Position numbers and translations under genes: made by a program
In this document: one piece after another, positions 9,585 to 19,205 of the stretch
Numbering within the stretch: the first letter of the stretch is position 1
How the letters are laid out: each line of letters opens with the position of its first letter
Assembly (NCBI RefSeq): GCF_007748195.1
Contig: NZ_CP037920.1
Location: 744,001 to 808,000 of the forward strand
DNA: 64,000 bases
From: Gimesia aquarii
Lineage (GTDB): Bacteria; Planctomycetota; Planctomycetia; Planctomycetales; Planctomycetaceae
Direction: 5' to 3'
The notes under the pieces: generated by a model
Database searches by the model: none
The model's input: the letters and a program-made list of their open reading frames with translations, nothing else
Told to the model about the DNA's origin: nothing

Positions 9585-10472
9585 TTAATATCCACGATGA
9601 AGTATCGATTTTGTCGCTTCCAAACTACCCTGAGCTACCTTTGTGAGAAAATCAAAGTCGAGAGTGTCCACAGTGTCCGTAGGTTGATGATAATGTGGAT
9701 TCCGCAAAAAACTGGTGTCGGTGATCATCAGAGCTGGGTAACCAGCGTCCCAGAATGGACTGTGGTCACTCAAACGAGTTGCTTGCAGCATTTCACCATT
9801 TTGAGGAACTTGTAGTGTCTCTACGGGTAACTCTACCACCTTTTCCAAGCCATGCTGGAATGCGGCAATCAGTGCTGCTGAGTTTTGGTTTCCAACGACA
9901 GCGATGAAATCTCCGGTGTCCGGGTAAAGCCCTACCAGTTCTCTGGGTAATGTCTGACTTCCTGGCGTAGAATCACAATATCCCAGCATTTCCAGAGAAA
10001 CCATGCCTCGTAAATCGGTTTGTCTTTGTTGATGCAGACTGGCATGTTCTGCGCCACCCAGCATTCCATTTTCTTCTAAGTCAAACGCAACCAGTTCAAC
10101 ACTCCATTTGCAGGAAAGCTCTTCAAATAAAGGCAATAGTCTCCCTAGTTCTAACAAGGTCGCGACCGCGCTGGTATTGTCGTCTGCTCCGGGAGATTCA
10201 GGTCGCGTATCAAGATGAGCGCCAATACAAAACTGTGGTTTATTTTGCGAACTGAGTCGAGGATGCCGTGCAATCAGATTTTGCCCTTCAAGTGTCTTCA
10301 GCATAGAGTCCTGAGCTTGAAAGTGATGACGTTCGACTTTCCATCCTGATGTTTCAAGTTCCTGAGTCACATATTGACGAGCTGATTCCAGTTCTGTACT
10401 TTCAGCAGGTCGTATGGATCTACAGAGCAGTTCACAGTGCTCTTTCAATCGACTTTGTTGTACGTCCTTCAT
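9585..10472 (-). CDS. M28 family zinc aminopeptidase
   Basis: 295 residues with no signal peptide, so probably cytoplasmic. Dizinc ligands of the M28 family are visible: GAHLDTRPESPGADDN (His and Asp ligands), FDLEENGMLGGAEH (catalytic Glu and ligand Glu), an Asp in TDTS, and a final His in NPHYHQPTDTVDTL. Typical members remove N-terminal residues from peptides or act as carboxypeptidases or glutaminyl cyclase relatives; the exact substrate cannot be read. Length is normal for the catalytic domain without accessory regions. Lies between the YceH and TPR genes, all leftward. Confidence 0.88.
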   Translation of the reverse strand: MKDVQQSRLKEHCELLCRSIRPAESTELESARQYVTQELETSGWKVERHHFQAQDSMLKTLEGQNLIARHPRLSSQNKPQFCIGAHLDTRPESPGADDNTSAVATLLELGRLLPLFEELSCKWSVELVAFDLEENGMLGGAEHASLHQQRQTDLRGMVSLEMLGYCDSTPGSQTLPRELVGLYPDTGDFIAVVGNQNSAALIAAFQHGLEKVVELPVETLQVPQNGEMLQATRLSDHSPFWDAGYPALMITDTSFLRNPHYHQPTDTVDTLDFDFLTKVAQGSLEATKSILHRGY

Positions 10473-10570
10473 TGTGGCTTTCGATCCCTTGAACTGCCAG
10501 AATAAAAGTGGGTTTGTTTTCGAGTCACTACTAAATCACTGAGACAATTCGAACTGTTGAAACGACTCTG

Positions 10571-11107
10571 TTATGAATTTTGTGATGTTTTATCTCCAGC
10601 AGATTCTACAACGAATTTGAAATCTTTGTCACTGCGTAGAGAATCAAAGTCAGATTCTTCTTCAATTAATTTTATCAGTTTTGGTTCCATTCGTAATGAA
10701 CGGCCCAGCCAGGAAAGGGCATTGGTTTTGTCACCGGCTAACGCAAAATAGCAGGACAAATTGTAAAGCACGACGGCTTCATCAGAGTGGTTTTGATAAG
10801 CCTCTTCCATGATCGAGATAGCCAGAGGTAATTGATCAGTCCTTTTATGACACCAGGCCATTCCCATCAGAGTCGTCAGGTTTTCAGGGGATTTTTCATA
10901 GGCGCGCTGATATGCATCTAGTGCTTCTTTATACCGCTTAGCGAGTTGCTGAGCCTGGCCCAGCAGACAATAGTATTTTTCTGAATCTTTTTCAGTAGAG
11001 CCAATACGGGAAAGCTCTCGCAAAGCTTGTTCGGGCATCTCAAGCAGTAGATAACCTTCTGCGGCATTAAAATGTCGTTTTTGTCGCGAAGCAGGCAGTA
11101 GTACCAT
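10571..11107 (-). CDS. Tetratricopeptide repeat protein
   Basis: 178 residues made of about four TPR-like helix pairs (AEGYLLLEMPEQALRELSR, YCLLGQAQQLAKRYKEALDAYQRAYEKSP, LMGMAWCHKRTDQLPLAI, LYNLSCYFALAGDKTNALSWLGRSL, each a single helix pair). The C-terminal LIEEESDFDSLRSDKDF is commonly found in TPR proteins of this phylum. No signal peptide, so a cytoplasmic scaffold is likely. Partner unknown. 98 bases upstream of the peptidase gene in the same direction. Confidence 0.8.
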   Translation of the reverse strand: MVLLPASRQKRHFNAAEGYLLLEMPEQALRELSRIGSTEKDSEKYYCLLGQAQQLAKRYKEALDAYQRAYEKSPENLTTLMGMAWCHKRTDQLPLAISIMEEAYQNHSDEAVVLYNLSCYFALAGDKTNALSWLGRSLRMEPKLIKLIEEESDFDSLRSDKDFKFVVESAGDKTSQNS

Positions 11108-11210
11108 TTGAAAACCCGTTGATAAACAGAAAAGCTTTGCCGCCTATTTTAATAGATCTGGCAAAGACTTTTCTATTCATCATGGAACCTTATTTTTGTC
11201 GTTCATCAAA

Positions 11211-12590
11211 TTAGGTTGCGATGGCTGTGAGCCAGGCTCTATAACCGCCTACGAGATCGACGACGTTTTCAAAACCCTGCTTTTCGAGTAGACTGGCGGC
11301 AATCGAAGAGCGATAACCACCCTGGCAATGGACTACAACGGTTTCATCACGGGGAATTTCATTAAATCGTTCCTGTAGTTGATTTAATGGGATATTGATA
11401 CTGTTTGAGATGTGTCCCGATTCCCACTCTGATTGAGAGCGAATATCAATGACTGTGATTTTTTCGTCCCACTCATGCAACGCTTGCGCAGAAATTCGCT
11501 TTGTTTGCGAGACCAGTTCAGGGTGTTCGTTGAGGCTGTTCAAGCCATCTTTTAGAAAGCCTTTGATCTGGTCAAAGCCAATCCGACCCAGTCGCATCAT
11601 TGCTTCTTCGATCTGTTCCTCATCTTCAGCAATCACCAAAATCGGTAATTGTTTTCTAAGGACAGTTCCTGCCCAAGTCGCATAGCGGCCATCCAGTCCA
11701 ATGTTGATCGTACCTTTGAGATGTGCTCCCGCAAATTCCGTGGCATCTCTGACATCGATAACTTGAACACTGTTGTTTAGCATTTCCAGGGTTTCATCCA
11801 GTGAAAACGCGTGCCATGCAGCACTGATTGATTCATTGAGTGTTTGTCTGTCTTTTCGATTCAGGATAGCATCATGTACAAAATAATGAGGAGCTTCGGG
11901 GAGGTCGGCAGTGACCATTTCAACGAAAGCTTGTTTACTCATTGGCTGTAGTGCGTAGTTGTACTTTCGCTGTTCTCCCAATGTGGTAACGGACTCACTG
12001 CTTAACTGTTTGCCACACATCGAACCAGCGCCATGTGCCGGATAGACCAGTGTTTCGTCTGGAAGTTTCAGGATTTTTTCATGCAACGAATCGTAAAGCA
12101 TGCTGGCCAATTCCTCTGCCGTGACTCCAATTGATGCTAATAGATCAGGTCGGCCTACATCTCCCAAAAACAAAGTATCTCCGGTAAGCACCATTTCCGG
12201 CTGATCCGGATTTTCATTCAGATTATATACTAAAATAGAGATCCCTTCAGGAGTATGCCCGGGTGTTTCCAGGATGGATAATTTCACCGACCCCAGAATA
12301 AGTTCGTCTCCTTCTGACAGTGGGTGAAAACGGAATTCGGCGTCTGCTTTGTTTCCCAGATGAATTTGGGCACCGACTGCTTCTCGTAATTCAATATGAC
12401 CTGAGATGAAGTCGGCATGGAAGTGAGTCAAGATGACGTGTTCAATCTGAAATCCATGCTCCTTCGCATCGTTCAGGTAGACCTCGATATCTCGTTGTGG
12501 ATCAATCACTACAGCTTTTCCTGTTTGTTTATCAGCAATCAGATAGGACGCAAGTGATAAACAATCCAGATAATAGCGTTGAAAATACAT
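11211..12590 (-). CDS. MBL-fold persulfide dioxygenase-like protein with two rhodanese domains
   Basis: 459 residues from the ATG at 12590, with AAGGGAG just upstream; a longer frame to 12713 would overlap the previous gene. The N-terminal metallo-beta-lactamase domain has THFHADFISGH, GHTPEGISI, TGDTLFLGDVGRPDLL and YPAHGAGSMCG, as in ETHE1/persulfide dioxygenases. Rhodanese domain 1 (about residues 255-355) lacks a catalytic Cys (it has AEDEEQ there). Domain 2 has an intact CQGGYRS loop. Expected to handle glutathione persulfide or polysulfide produced during sulfide oxidation. Third gene of the ArsR-controlled sulfur set, 25 bases after the rhodanese gene. Confidence 0.88.
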   Translation of the reverse strand: MYFQRYYLDCLSLASYLIADKQTGKAVVIDPQRDIEVYLNDAKEHGFQIEHVILTHFHADFISGHIELREAVGAQIHLGNKADAEFRFHPLSEGDELILGSVKLSILETPGHTPEGISILVYNLNENPDQPEMVLTGDTLFLGDVGRPDLLASIGVTAEELASMLYDSLHEKILKLPDETLVYPAHGAGSMCGKQLSSESVTTLGEQRKYNYALQPMSKQAFVEMVTADLPEAPHYFVHDAILNRKDRQTLNESISAAWHAFSLDETLEMLNNSVQVIDVRDATEFAGAHLKGTINIGLDGRYATWAGTVLRKQLPILVIAEDEEQIEEAMMRLGRIGFDQIKGFLKDGLNSLNEHPELVSQTKRISAQALHEWDEKITVIDIRSQSEWESGHISNSINIPLNQLQERFNEIPRDETVVVHCQGGYRSSIAASLLEKQGFENVVDLVGGYRAWLTAIAT

Positions 12591-12615
12591 CGCTAACTCC
12601 CTTACTTTTTGATTT

Positions 12616-13176
12616 TCATACGTGGCATTGTTTTTGTTTATTGTCGGAAACCTGATTCCAAGGCATTTTCGCAAGCAACATCGCCATGCCACAGGTATCT
12701 GTGATACCGGCAAACATTAATCCGGCACCTACAAAAGCGGAAAGGCAACTGAACCAGGGATTGACGAACATTCCTAACAACGCTCCTGTGAGAACCAGAA
12801 AGCCAGCGGCAATTCGGACTTGCCTTTCCAGTGAAATGGTTTTTTTTCCACGGTTCACCGGCAGTCCCAATTGATCCCAGGCACTGGTACCCCCTTCGAC
12901 ACTGACTACATTCGTAATGCCAGCTTCAATCAATTTCTGGCATGCTCGTGTGGAGCGGTTTCCACTTTGACAAATTACATAGACAGGCTCTGCACCATTT
13001 CCGTTTTGCCGTTCTTGAATGTGCTTTACGTCCAGTTTATCAAGCGGAATATTCACGGCGATGGGTGCATGGATTTCCCGAAATTCTGCTGGCGTACGGA
13101 CGTCAATTAATTTAACGCCTTGCTCCTCATGGATTTTTGCTAACTCTTTTGGTTTGATCGTTTTGACATCTGACAT
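12616..13176 (-). CDS. Rhodanese with C-terminal DUF2892 membrane domain
   Basis: 186 residues. Rhodanese domain at residues about 5-110 (KLIDVRTPAEFREIHAP, catalytic CQSGNRS, ending GGTSAWDQLGLPV), then two hydrophobic helices (about 122-165) of the DUF2892 type. It would carry sulfane sulfur at the inner membrane, with the rhodanese domain probably cytoplasmic. GAGGTG lies before the ATG. An inverted repeat with ATATCG and CGATAT arms 8 bases apart sits at 13190-13211, just upstream, and matches the operator before the ArsR gene, so repression by that regulator is likely. Confidence 0.88.
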   Translation of the reverse strand: MSDVKTIKPKELAKIHEEQGVKLIDVRTPAEFREIHAPIAVNIPLDKLDVKHIQERQNGNGAEPVYVICQSGNRSTRACQKLIEAGITNVVSVEGGTSAWDQLGLPVNRGKKTISLERQVRIAAGFLVLTGALLGMFVNPWFSCLSAFVGAGLMFAGITDTCGMAMLLAKMPWNQVSDNKQKQCHV

Positions 13177-13189
13177 TTTTGCACCTCGC

Positions 13190-13211
13190 TATATCGCTAT
13201 TTTACGATATA
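13190..13211. promoter_or_regulatory. Probable ArsR-family operator O2
   Basis: Inverted repeat TATATCG (13190-13196), 8-base spacer, CGATATA (13205-13211). It lies between the arsR-like stop codon and the rhodanese start, close to the ribosome site. The ATATCG-N8-CGATAT architecture is the same as in O1 at 13558-13579, which argues for one shared DNA-binding protein. Confidence 0.65.
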
Positions 13212-13226
13212 TGTCTTAAAAAAATA

Positions 13227-13535
13227 CTAATTCTGAAAAAAACGTCCTTCGATACAATCCATTATTTTATTCAAATGTGGTTCTGCAACTTGATAATAGA
13301 CGCTTCTTCCTTCTCGCTCACTGACAAAGAACCCACAGCGTTGCATCAATCTTAAATGCTCTGAAGCGACATTACTGGGAATGCCACAATCTTCCGCAAG
13401 CTCACCAACTGTATAACGACCCCGTAAAAGCAATTGAACAATGCGAATACGAGCCGGATGTGCCAGAACTTTGAGGCATTCAGCAGCCTCTTCCAGCGCT
13501 TGTCCGTTATACTCTGGGGTTTCTTTTAATTTCAT
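13227..13535 (-). CDS. ArsR/SmtB family transcriptional repressor
   Basis: 102 residues with the winged-helix core LAHPARIRIVQLLLRGRYT, recognition helix around IPSNVASEHLRLM and the wing SEREGRSVYYQV. Cys residues sit at 20, 50, 67 and 94. There is no ELCVC metal-binding motif, but a Cys in the last helix (94) resembles the position used by sulfide/persulfide sensors such as BigR and SqrR; pairing of Cys50 with Cys94 is only my guess. It heads the rhodanese and MBL-rhodanese genes and has a near-perfect palindrome 22 bases upstream of its start, so autorepression with persulfide induction is plausible. Confidence 0.9.
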   Translation of the reverse strand: MKLKETPEYNGQALEEAAECLKVLAHPARIRIVQLLLRGRYTVGELAEDCGIPSNVASEHLRLMQRCGFFVSEREGRSVYYQVAEPHLNKIMDCIEGRFFQN

Positions 13536-13557
13536 ATTTTTAACTCCTCGTATATAT

Positions 13558-13579
13558 CATATCGTGATGTCACGATATG
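13558..13579. promoter_or_regulatory. Probable ArsR-family operator O1
   Basis: Perfect palindrome: CATATCGTGA (13558-13567), TG spacer, TCACGATATG (13570-13579). Located 22 bases upstream of the ArsR gene start. It shares the ATATCG-N8-CGATAT frame with the site before the rhodanese gene. Confidence 0.8.
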
Positions 13580-13718
13580 TCAACTCAATTTGTTTTCATT
13601 TTTTCAACATAAAATCTAATCGGGAATTTATTGTTTCGACATTGAATATTCATAAATGTCTGCCAAAATTATAACTTAACGCACTAAACTGGGTTTATGT
13701 TTGACAGGGATATTATTG

Positions 13719-14636
13719 ATGAAAAAAAAGCCTTTATTTCCGACAGAGTCGCTGGGAAGACGTGCTTTTCTAAAAAATGGTGCTTTGATTCTGGCAGGGC
13801 TTTCATCAAACACAATTGGATTGCTATCAACCCGGGCAGTTGAAGTCAGTCAAAGAGGTGCCGTACGAATTGGTTTGGTAACCGATCTTCACTATGCTGA
13901 TAAACCGGCGGCCGGCACTCGTCACTATCGAGAAACCATTGCCAAGCTAAATGAGGTCATTGCGCGATTTAAGACGGAGCGACCTGAATTTGTCGTCTTC
14001 CACGGAGATCTGATCGATTCAGGAAAGTCGTTGGAGCAGGAAAAGGGACACTTGCAGACGGTGGTCAAAGCCATCTCTGCAATACCTTTTCCTAAGCATT
14101 ACGTTCTGGGTAACCACTGTGTTGACCTTTTAAAGAAAGTAGAATTTCTGGAAGGAGTAGGGCAGAAAGCTTCATATTATTCTTTTGACCAGAATGGCTT
14201 TCATTTTGTGGTGTTGGACTCTTGTTTTAAAAGTGATGGTACTCCTTACGGTCGTCGAAATTTTAAATGGACCGATGCTAATATCCCGGAACCAGAGTTG
14301 GAGTGGCTGCGTGCTGATTTAAAGCAAACGAAACATCCCACAATTGTGTTTGCGCATCAACCGCTTGACCTGAAAGATTCTGATGCGCATGCCGTCAAAA
14401 ATTCGTCAGTTGTACGAAAAATTCTGGAAGAGTCGGACAAGGTTGCGGCCGTGTTTCAAGGTCATAGCCACCACAATAAATATTCAGAAATCGGTGGCAT
14501 TCACTACTGTACGATGGTTGCAATGGTAGAAGGGTCTGGCCTGCAAAATAATGGCTATAGCACATTGGATCTTTTCGAAGATGGTTCTCTCGTTCTGAAT
14601 GGATTCAGAAAGCAGCAGGACTATCGCTGGACTTGA
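13719..14636 (+). CDS. Tat-exported calcineurin-like metallophosphoesterase
   Basis: 305 residues from the ATG at 13719 (AGGGA upstream; a TTG at 13701 is the alternative). A twin-arginine signal, GRRAFLKNG, is followed by a hydrophobic stretch (residues about 20-45). Metallophosphoesterase motifs are in order: LVTDLHYAD (Asp, His), FHGDLIDS (Gly-Asp), VLGNHCVD (Asn-His), FAHQPLD and FQGHSHHNKY (His). The dinuclear metal site is therefore complete. Substrate unknown; planctomycetes have many exported phosphoesterases in catabolic clusters. Followed by a sulfatase gene in the same direction. Confidence 0.88.
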   Translation: MKKKPLFPTESLGRRAFLKNGALILAGLSSNTIGLLSTRAVEVSQRGAVRIGLVTDLHYADKPAAGTRHYRETIAKLNEVIARFKTERPEFVVFHGDLIDSGKSLEQEKGHLQTVVKAISAIPFPKHYVLGNHCVDLLKKVEFLEGVGQKASYYSFDQNGFHFVVLDSCFKSDGTPYGRRNFKWTDANIPEPELEWLRADLKQTKHPTIVFAHQPLDLKDSDAHAVKNSSVVRKILEESDKVAAVFQGHSHHNKYSEIGGIHYCTMVAMVEGSGLQNNGYSTLDLFEDGSLVLNGFRKQQDYRWT

Positions 14637-14756
14637 AATAATAGCCGGTTGATCTAATAAGATGAATCACTCTTTCTTGCAGTTGATAAGCGGGGCTGTA
14701 TAAGATGTATTCTTACTTAATGTCCAAAGTCAGACCGACTCGATGAGGAGCCACTT

Positions 14757-16229
14757 ATGACCCGCTTTGTCAAATTGATCTTATGTTCCCTTTTATTGCT
14801 TTGTGTTTTACTCACGAGTACCTCCAACACTGAAGCAGCTTCAAAACAGTTGCCTAATATTGTTTTCATAATCGCCGATGATTTAGGCTATAAAGAGTTA
14901 GGTTGTTACGGGCAAAAATGGATTCAAACACCAAACATAGACAAGATTGCAAAGAACGGGATTCGGTTTACCCAGTTCTACTCAGGAAATGCTGTTTGCG
15001 CGCCTTCGCGCTGCAATCTACTGACGGGAAAACATCCCGGACATGCTTACATTCGCGATAATCGCAATCCCAAGCACCTGCAACATATGAAGGAAAAAGA
15101 GGGCTGGGAATTTCCCGGCCAATATCCGATTCCTGATGCGGAAGTGACGATTGCAGAAATGTTAAAGCAGAAGAATTATGCCACGGGAGCGATGGGCAAG
15201 TGGGGGCTGGGGCACTTCGGAACAACGGGAGATCCCAATCGACAGGGATTTGATCTGTTTTATGGATTCAATTGTCAGGTGCATGCTCACAATCATTATC
15301 CGAAATTTCTGTGGCGCAATAACACGAAAGAAACATTGCCCGGTAATGATCGAACATTATACGGCGATACCCATTCACAAGATAAGTTTGTAGAAAACGG
15401 ATTGGCTTTTATCCGAGAGCATCAAGATCAGCCGTTCTTTTTGTATCTTCCTTTTGCGATACCACATTTGTCAATTCAAACTACTGAAGCATCATTGGCC
15501 AAATATCGAGGGAAAATTCCAGAAGAAGAATACAAACATCGTGGTTACATCAAACATCCCCACCCACGGGCTGGTTATGCTGGCATGATTACTCAAATGG
15601 ATGATGGTGTCGGTCAGATTATGGCTTTATTGAAAGAACTGAAACTGGAAGATAACACAATTGTCTTTTTTACTTCTGATAATGGCCCCACCTATAACCG
15701 TCTGGGAGGCTCCGATTCCAAATTTTTTGAATCCGCTGGACCTTACCGTGGATTTAAAGGAAGCTTATATGAAGGAGGAATTCGCGTTCCTTTGGTTGTA
15801 CAGTGGCCAGGGCACATTCAACCGGGAGAAGTCACCGATCATCTATCAGCATTTTGGGATGTGATGCCAACACTCGCTGATTTGACAGGCACAAAAGCAC
15901 CAGCGGACATTGATGGAATCAGTTTCCTGCCCACATTATTAGGCAAAGAACAGCAGCAGAAACAGCATGAATATCTCTATTGGGAGTTTCCGTCCTATAC
16001 GGGGCAACAAGCCGTTCATATGGGAGACTGGAAAGGCGTTCGTCAGAAGCTGATGAGAAAAAAGAACCCGCAAATGAAGATAGAGCTTTACAATCTCAAG
16101 GATGATCCTGGTGAAAAGCATAATGTTGCCGATCAACATCCGGAAGTTGTGGCCCGTATCAAAGAAATTATGAAAACAGGTCGTAGTCCTTCGGAAATGT
16201 TTCCATTCCCCGCGTTGGATCAGCAGTAA
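14757..16229 (+). CDS. Secreted arylsulfatase A-type sulfatase
   Basis: 490 residues with GAGGAG 6 bases before the ATG. Signal peptide ends near NTEAAS. The alkaline-phosphatase-fold sulfatase signature is complete: [16 protein letters not shown] at the metal site, [11 protein letters not shown] with the Cys that becomes formylglycine, KWGLGHFG, then [10 protein letters not shown] for the second metal-ligand pair. The C-terminus ([16 protein letters not shown]) is standard. Hydrolyses sulfate esters, probably of algal polysaccharide, outside the cytoplasm. Activity depends on a formylglycine-generating enzyme encoded elsewhere. Confidence 0.93.
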   Translation: MTRFVKLILCSLLLLCVLLTSTSNTEAASKQLPNIVFIIADDLGYKELGCYGQKWIQTPNIDKIAKNGIRFTQFYSGNAVCAPSRCNLLTGKHPGHAYIRDNRNPKHLQHMKEKEGWEFPGQYPIPDAEVTIAEMLKQKNYATGAMGKWGLGHFGTTGDPNRQGFDLFYGFNCQVHAHNHYPKFLWRNNTKETLPGNDRTLYGDTHSQDKFVENGLAFIREHQDQPFFLYLPFAIPHLSIQTTEASLAKYRGKIPEEEYKHRGYIKHPHPRAGYAGMITQMDDGVGQIMALLKELKLEDNTIVFFTSDNGPTYNRLGGSDSKFFESAGPYRGFKGSLYEGGIRVPLVVQWPGHIQPGEVTDHLSAFWDVMPTLADLTGTKAPADIDGISFLPTLLGKEQQQKQHEYLYWEFPSYTGQQAVHMGDWKGVRQKLMRKKNPQMKIELYNLKDDPGEKHNVADQHPEVVARIKEIMKTGRSPSEMFPFPALDQQ

Positions 16230-16268
16230 CGAAAGACTTTTATAAGTGCTGGTTTCAAATCTAGCAGT

Positions 16269-17459
16269 CTATTTCGAGATTTCTTTCAACCAGCAGAACA
16301 CAGTGTCACCGATTTGAAGATATCCATTGGTAGCAGGGTGAACGGCATTGTATTGGCGTAAAACTTTTTCAGAGTTATGTGCGTTCCGAGATTCATTTCT
16401 GGCTGGATAATTATGTGCGCAGTCCAGATTCAAATTGGTAGGCACCAAATAAACTTGCTGGTCTTGTTTGTTTTGGTAACGTTTTGATATTTGTTCTACT
16501 ACATATTGCTGATTTCGTTTGTATTGCCAGCGAGTTTGACGACGACCATTTGTTGTACCAAACGCATTTTGAGTCGCTGCCGGCGGTACTGGTAGCATGA
16601 GGCCAATTTTTGTTTGATTACTGTAACTCTGAATCATCTTCACCAGAATATCCAGATTTGTGAGCATCGTGTCTGTTTTCTCTTTGATTGTCTCATCTGT
16701 AGCAGAATAGACATCATTTGGGCCAAGAAAGATGGTGACCAAGTCCGGAGCTTTTCCGTCGTTAAATTCTTTACAGTAGCGTGGAAAATCAAGTTTGGGT
16801 TTGCCACTTTCATCTGCATACAAAAAAGGGCTTCCCCGTTCCCGATAATTTCCAGTTCTTGCTGTTTCTTTGAAATGAGTTGCAAAGCGAACGGCAGTCC
16901 AGCCACCATAGCCTTCGTGTTTGACCTCGGGATCATTTTTCGGGTTATGAGAGCCGACAAACTTGAGGGAAGGTCCTTGGAATTTTTTACTCAGTTCGAG
17001 TACATGTTTGGGATAAATTGAATTATGTGTCAAACTATCACCAATCATGAGTAAGCTTACAGGTTTTTCTTTTCCCGCACTCTGTGGAACCACACGAAGT
17101 TTCGATTTTTGTGAGGCGATGATCTGATTATTCTGGTCAAGAATATTCAACTCGAAAGCATAATCACCAACTTCCTTTTCCACTGGGGTGTACGTCCAAC
17201 GATCATCTTGTAAATGTCCTCTGTTGCAGTGCACATCAAAAACATAATTCGCGGGATTAACGACAAGACAGACATTATCAAAATACACATTCGTTTCAAT
17301 GCCAGGGACAGCATAGATGATGGGTGGAAGAATTAACCTCAGTGAGTTGTTTGGTTCAGACTTGGCTTCGGTTTTTGTCGTTTCTCCTCCAAGCGAAGTA
17401 ACGTTGTAAGTGAAGAAGATTAGATTGAAGAGCAGAATCAATTGCAGTGCAAATTTCAT
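16269..17459 (-). CDS. Secreted SGNH/GDSL hydrolase with N-terminal beta domain
   Basis: 396 residues with AGGAA upstream of the ATG and a signal peptide of about 22 residues. After an N-terminal beta-rich segment (to about residue 130) comes the SGNH fold: block I MIGDSLTHNS (nucleophile Ser), block II around EGYGGWTAVRF (Gly), block III FLGPNDVYS (Asn) and a C-terminal block V, AVHPATNGY (His). Such enzymes are carbohydrate esterases or lipases; the setting among sulfatases suggests removal of acyl groups from polysaccharides. Convergent with the preceding sulfatase. Confidence 0.85.
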   Translation of the reverse strand: MKFALQLILLFNLIFFTYNVTSLGGETTKTEAKSEPNNSLRLILPPIIYAVPGIETNVYFDNVCLVVNPANYVFDVHCNRGHLQDDRWTYTPVEKEVGDYAFELNILDQNNQIIASQKSKLRVVPQSAGKEKPVSLLMIGDSLTHNSIYPKHVLELSKKFQGPSLKFVGSHNPKNDPEVKHEGYGGWTAVRFATHFKETARTGNYRERGSPFLYADESGKPKLDFPRYCKEFNDGKAPDLVTIFLGPNDVYSATDETIKEKTDTMLTNLDILVKMIQSYSNQTKIGLMLPVPPAATQNAFGTTNGRRQTRWQYKRNQQYVVEQISKRYQNKQDQQVYLVPTNLNLDCAHNYPARNESRNAHNSEKVLRQYNAVHPATNGYLQIGDTVFCWLKEISK

Positions 17460-17520
17460 GCTGGTTCCTATAAGAATATGATATTTCGGAAGTATGAATC
17501 ATTCAGAAATTGTCAGGGAG

Positions 17521-19113
17521 TTATCCTACCCAAATCGGGCTGGACCAAGCCAATTGTCCGTTAGACTGTGTGACACGAACGTAATACCAATCCGTTGTCT
17601 GAGTGTCACTACGTTGATCTTGCCAACGAATTTGTGCCGAATATTCACTTTGTCCCACGAGTCGATGGAGAATATAACTTTCACTGGTAAAGACACCCGT
17701 AAACTCAACCACATTATCATCAATCAGATCTTGCAACCGGGCACTGATGGTTTCTTCATAAGGTTTGCGTACGTGCAAAGTGAGCGTTGTGTCCGCTGTC
17801 CCCTCAATTTCACAGACAATGGATTTAGTCGGGTCTTCGCCGTAGCATTTCACACGTGTCGTATTTGAATCTAGGCTTAGTTCTTGATTGGAGATGATTT
17901 TGAGCTTATCTCGTAATTTTTCACTGAACGGGGCTGACTGAAAGCAGGGAATAGCGCGAGTGAACTTTCCGTTATCAAGTTTAACAGTCATATCCCACAA
18001 ACAGGTGCGGCCCATTGCCAGATCGGCCCAGGGGCCCCAGCCATATTGAATGCGGCATTTAACTTTACCTGGTAACATTGGTTTGTCACCTAAATGGTCT
18101 TCTGGAAAATGACGCTCAATGACTTGCCCATTGCGAATGAGTTCGATCATCGAAATCGCGTCTTCACCTTGGACACGCACATCAATCTGGCGGTCTGAAG
18201 TTGCTGGAATATCACTACCCATTGGTTGACCATTGAGCGAAACTTCCAAAGCGATTCGATCGCCGGTGGCGGCATAAGTTCTTCGAGCGCGGACTGCTTC
18301 CATAAGAGATTTAGAAGACAAGTCTTCTGCCCAGACTCCGACCACTCCTTCACCGTAGGCGCCAGGATATCCCAAGTGGTCATCAGTTGAAGCGACAAAA
18401 CCGAACCGCATCCCTTTTTGCAACTGTGGAACAATCATATTCGACGCGGAACGACCGCCATTGCTGTGTCGAATCATCGGAAAAGGAGAGCGGTCTGTTT
18501 CCGTACACCCATGCTCTGAAAAAACTTCCACAACAGGAGAGGCTGAGGGACGATAGTGTTTGAAGTTCGCACCGCGCCAGCCGATCTTGTAACCTACATG
18601 ATGTGGAATTGCCAGGGCATATTTGTCTTCTGCAAAGTCGAGTAGTTTTTCGACATGATTGGGTAAGAACAATTCGGGTTGGTCTTCGGGGAATATCATG
18701 CAGTAGTCACCAAATTGACTGGAATGCCACTCATAACCGAGAAAAGCAACGAATTGATCTGAGTTTGCATCCTGCATCAACTGACGAGTTTTCGACCAAT
18801 GTTTGGAATGGACTTCAAATCCATTAACCCATTTCATGTGGCGGTCACCAGGCATCTTTGGCATATCGTGCCAGGATGCGTGTCCGGTGAATGCAAAAAA
18901 ATCGAGATGCTCTTGAGCCAGATCAATGGAACGTTCCAGCGAGCCTTTGGCATACCCGACGGCATTATGATTATGTAAGTCACCCCAGAAGAGTTGGAAC
19001 TGTTTTTTGTCTTCACCACCATACAACTCTGAATTGACACGAATCCCTGATAGGACTGTCGCTGCCATTGATTCGCCCAGAAATTTTCGTCGATTGATTT
19101 TTTGAGAATCCAT
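17521..19113 (-). CDS. Tat-exported PHP-like DUF3604 protein
   Basis: 530 residues. The N-terminus NRRKFLGES is a Tat-type signal. FWGDLHNHNAVG and FFAFTGHASWHDMP match the metal-binding start of DUF3604/PHP-superfamily proteins, and a later STDDHLGYPG with a GEGVVGVWAED stretch supplies more ligands. The C-terminal half is beta-rich and has VRVTQSNGQLAWSSPIWV at the end, as in other planctomycete DUF3604 proteins. Probably a periplasmic hydrolase of unknown substrate, often encoded with sulfatases. Shares its direction with the beta-propeller gene, but a terminator lies between them. Confidence 0.85.
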   Translation of the reverse strand: MDSQKINRRKFLGESMAATVLSGIRVNSELYGGEDKKQFQLFWGDLHNHNAVGYAKGSLERSIDLAQEHLDFFAFTGHASWHDMPKMPGDRHMKWVNGFEVHSKHWSKTRQLMQDANSDQFVAFLGYEWHSSQFGDYCMIFPEDQPELFLPNHVEKLLDFAEDKYALAIPHHVGYKIGWRGANFKHYRPSASPVVEVFSEHGCTETDRSPFPMIRHSNGGRSASNMIVPQLQKGMRFGFVASTDDHLGYPGAYGEGVVGVWAEDLSSKSLMEAVRARRTYAATGDRIALEVSLNGQPMGSDIPATSDRQIDVRVQGEDAISMIELIRNGQVIERHFPEDHLGDKPMLPGKVKCRIQYGWGPWADLAMGRTCLWDMTVKLDNGKFTRAIPCFQSAPFSEKLRDKLKIISNQELSLDSNTTRVKCYGEDPTKSIVCEIEGTADTTLTLHVRKPYEETISARLQDLIDDNVVEFTGVFTSESYILHRLVGQSEYSAQIRWQDQRSDTQTTDWYYVRVTQSNGQLAWSSPIWVG

Positions 19114-19158
19114 GTTGACTTTCTTAGGTTCATTAAGACATAAATGAGTTCGAAAAAA

Positions 19159-19195
19159 GAGGGACAGGTTGATTGCCTGTCCCTCCGATCTTTTT
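19159..19195 (-). terminator. Intrinsic terminator after beta-propeller gene
   Basis: 10-bp stem GAGGGACAGG (19159-19168) with CCTGTCCCTC (19176-19185) and a 7-base loop. On the minus strand it is followed by TCTTTTTTCG, so it ends transcription of the 19206-20465 gene before the DUF3604 gene. The plus strand also has a T run, so it may work both ways. Confidence 0.75.
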
Positions 19196-19205
19196 CAACT
19201 GCTGG

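Noticed and set aside
16614..17021. Plus-strand frame of 135 codons within the SGNH hydrolase gene
   Set aside because: Antisense shadow of a clear secreted hydrolase with its own signal peptide.
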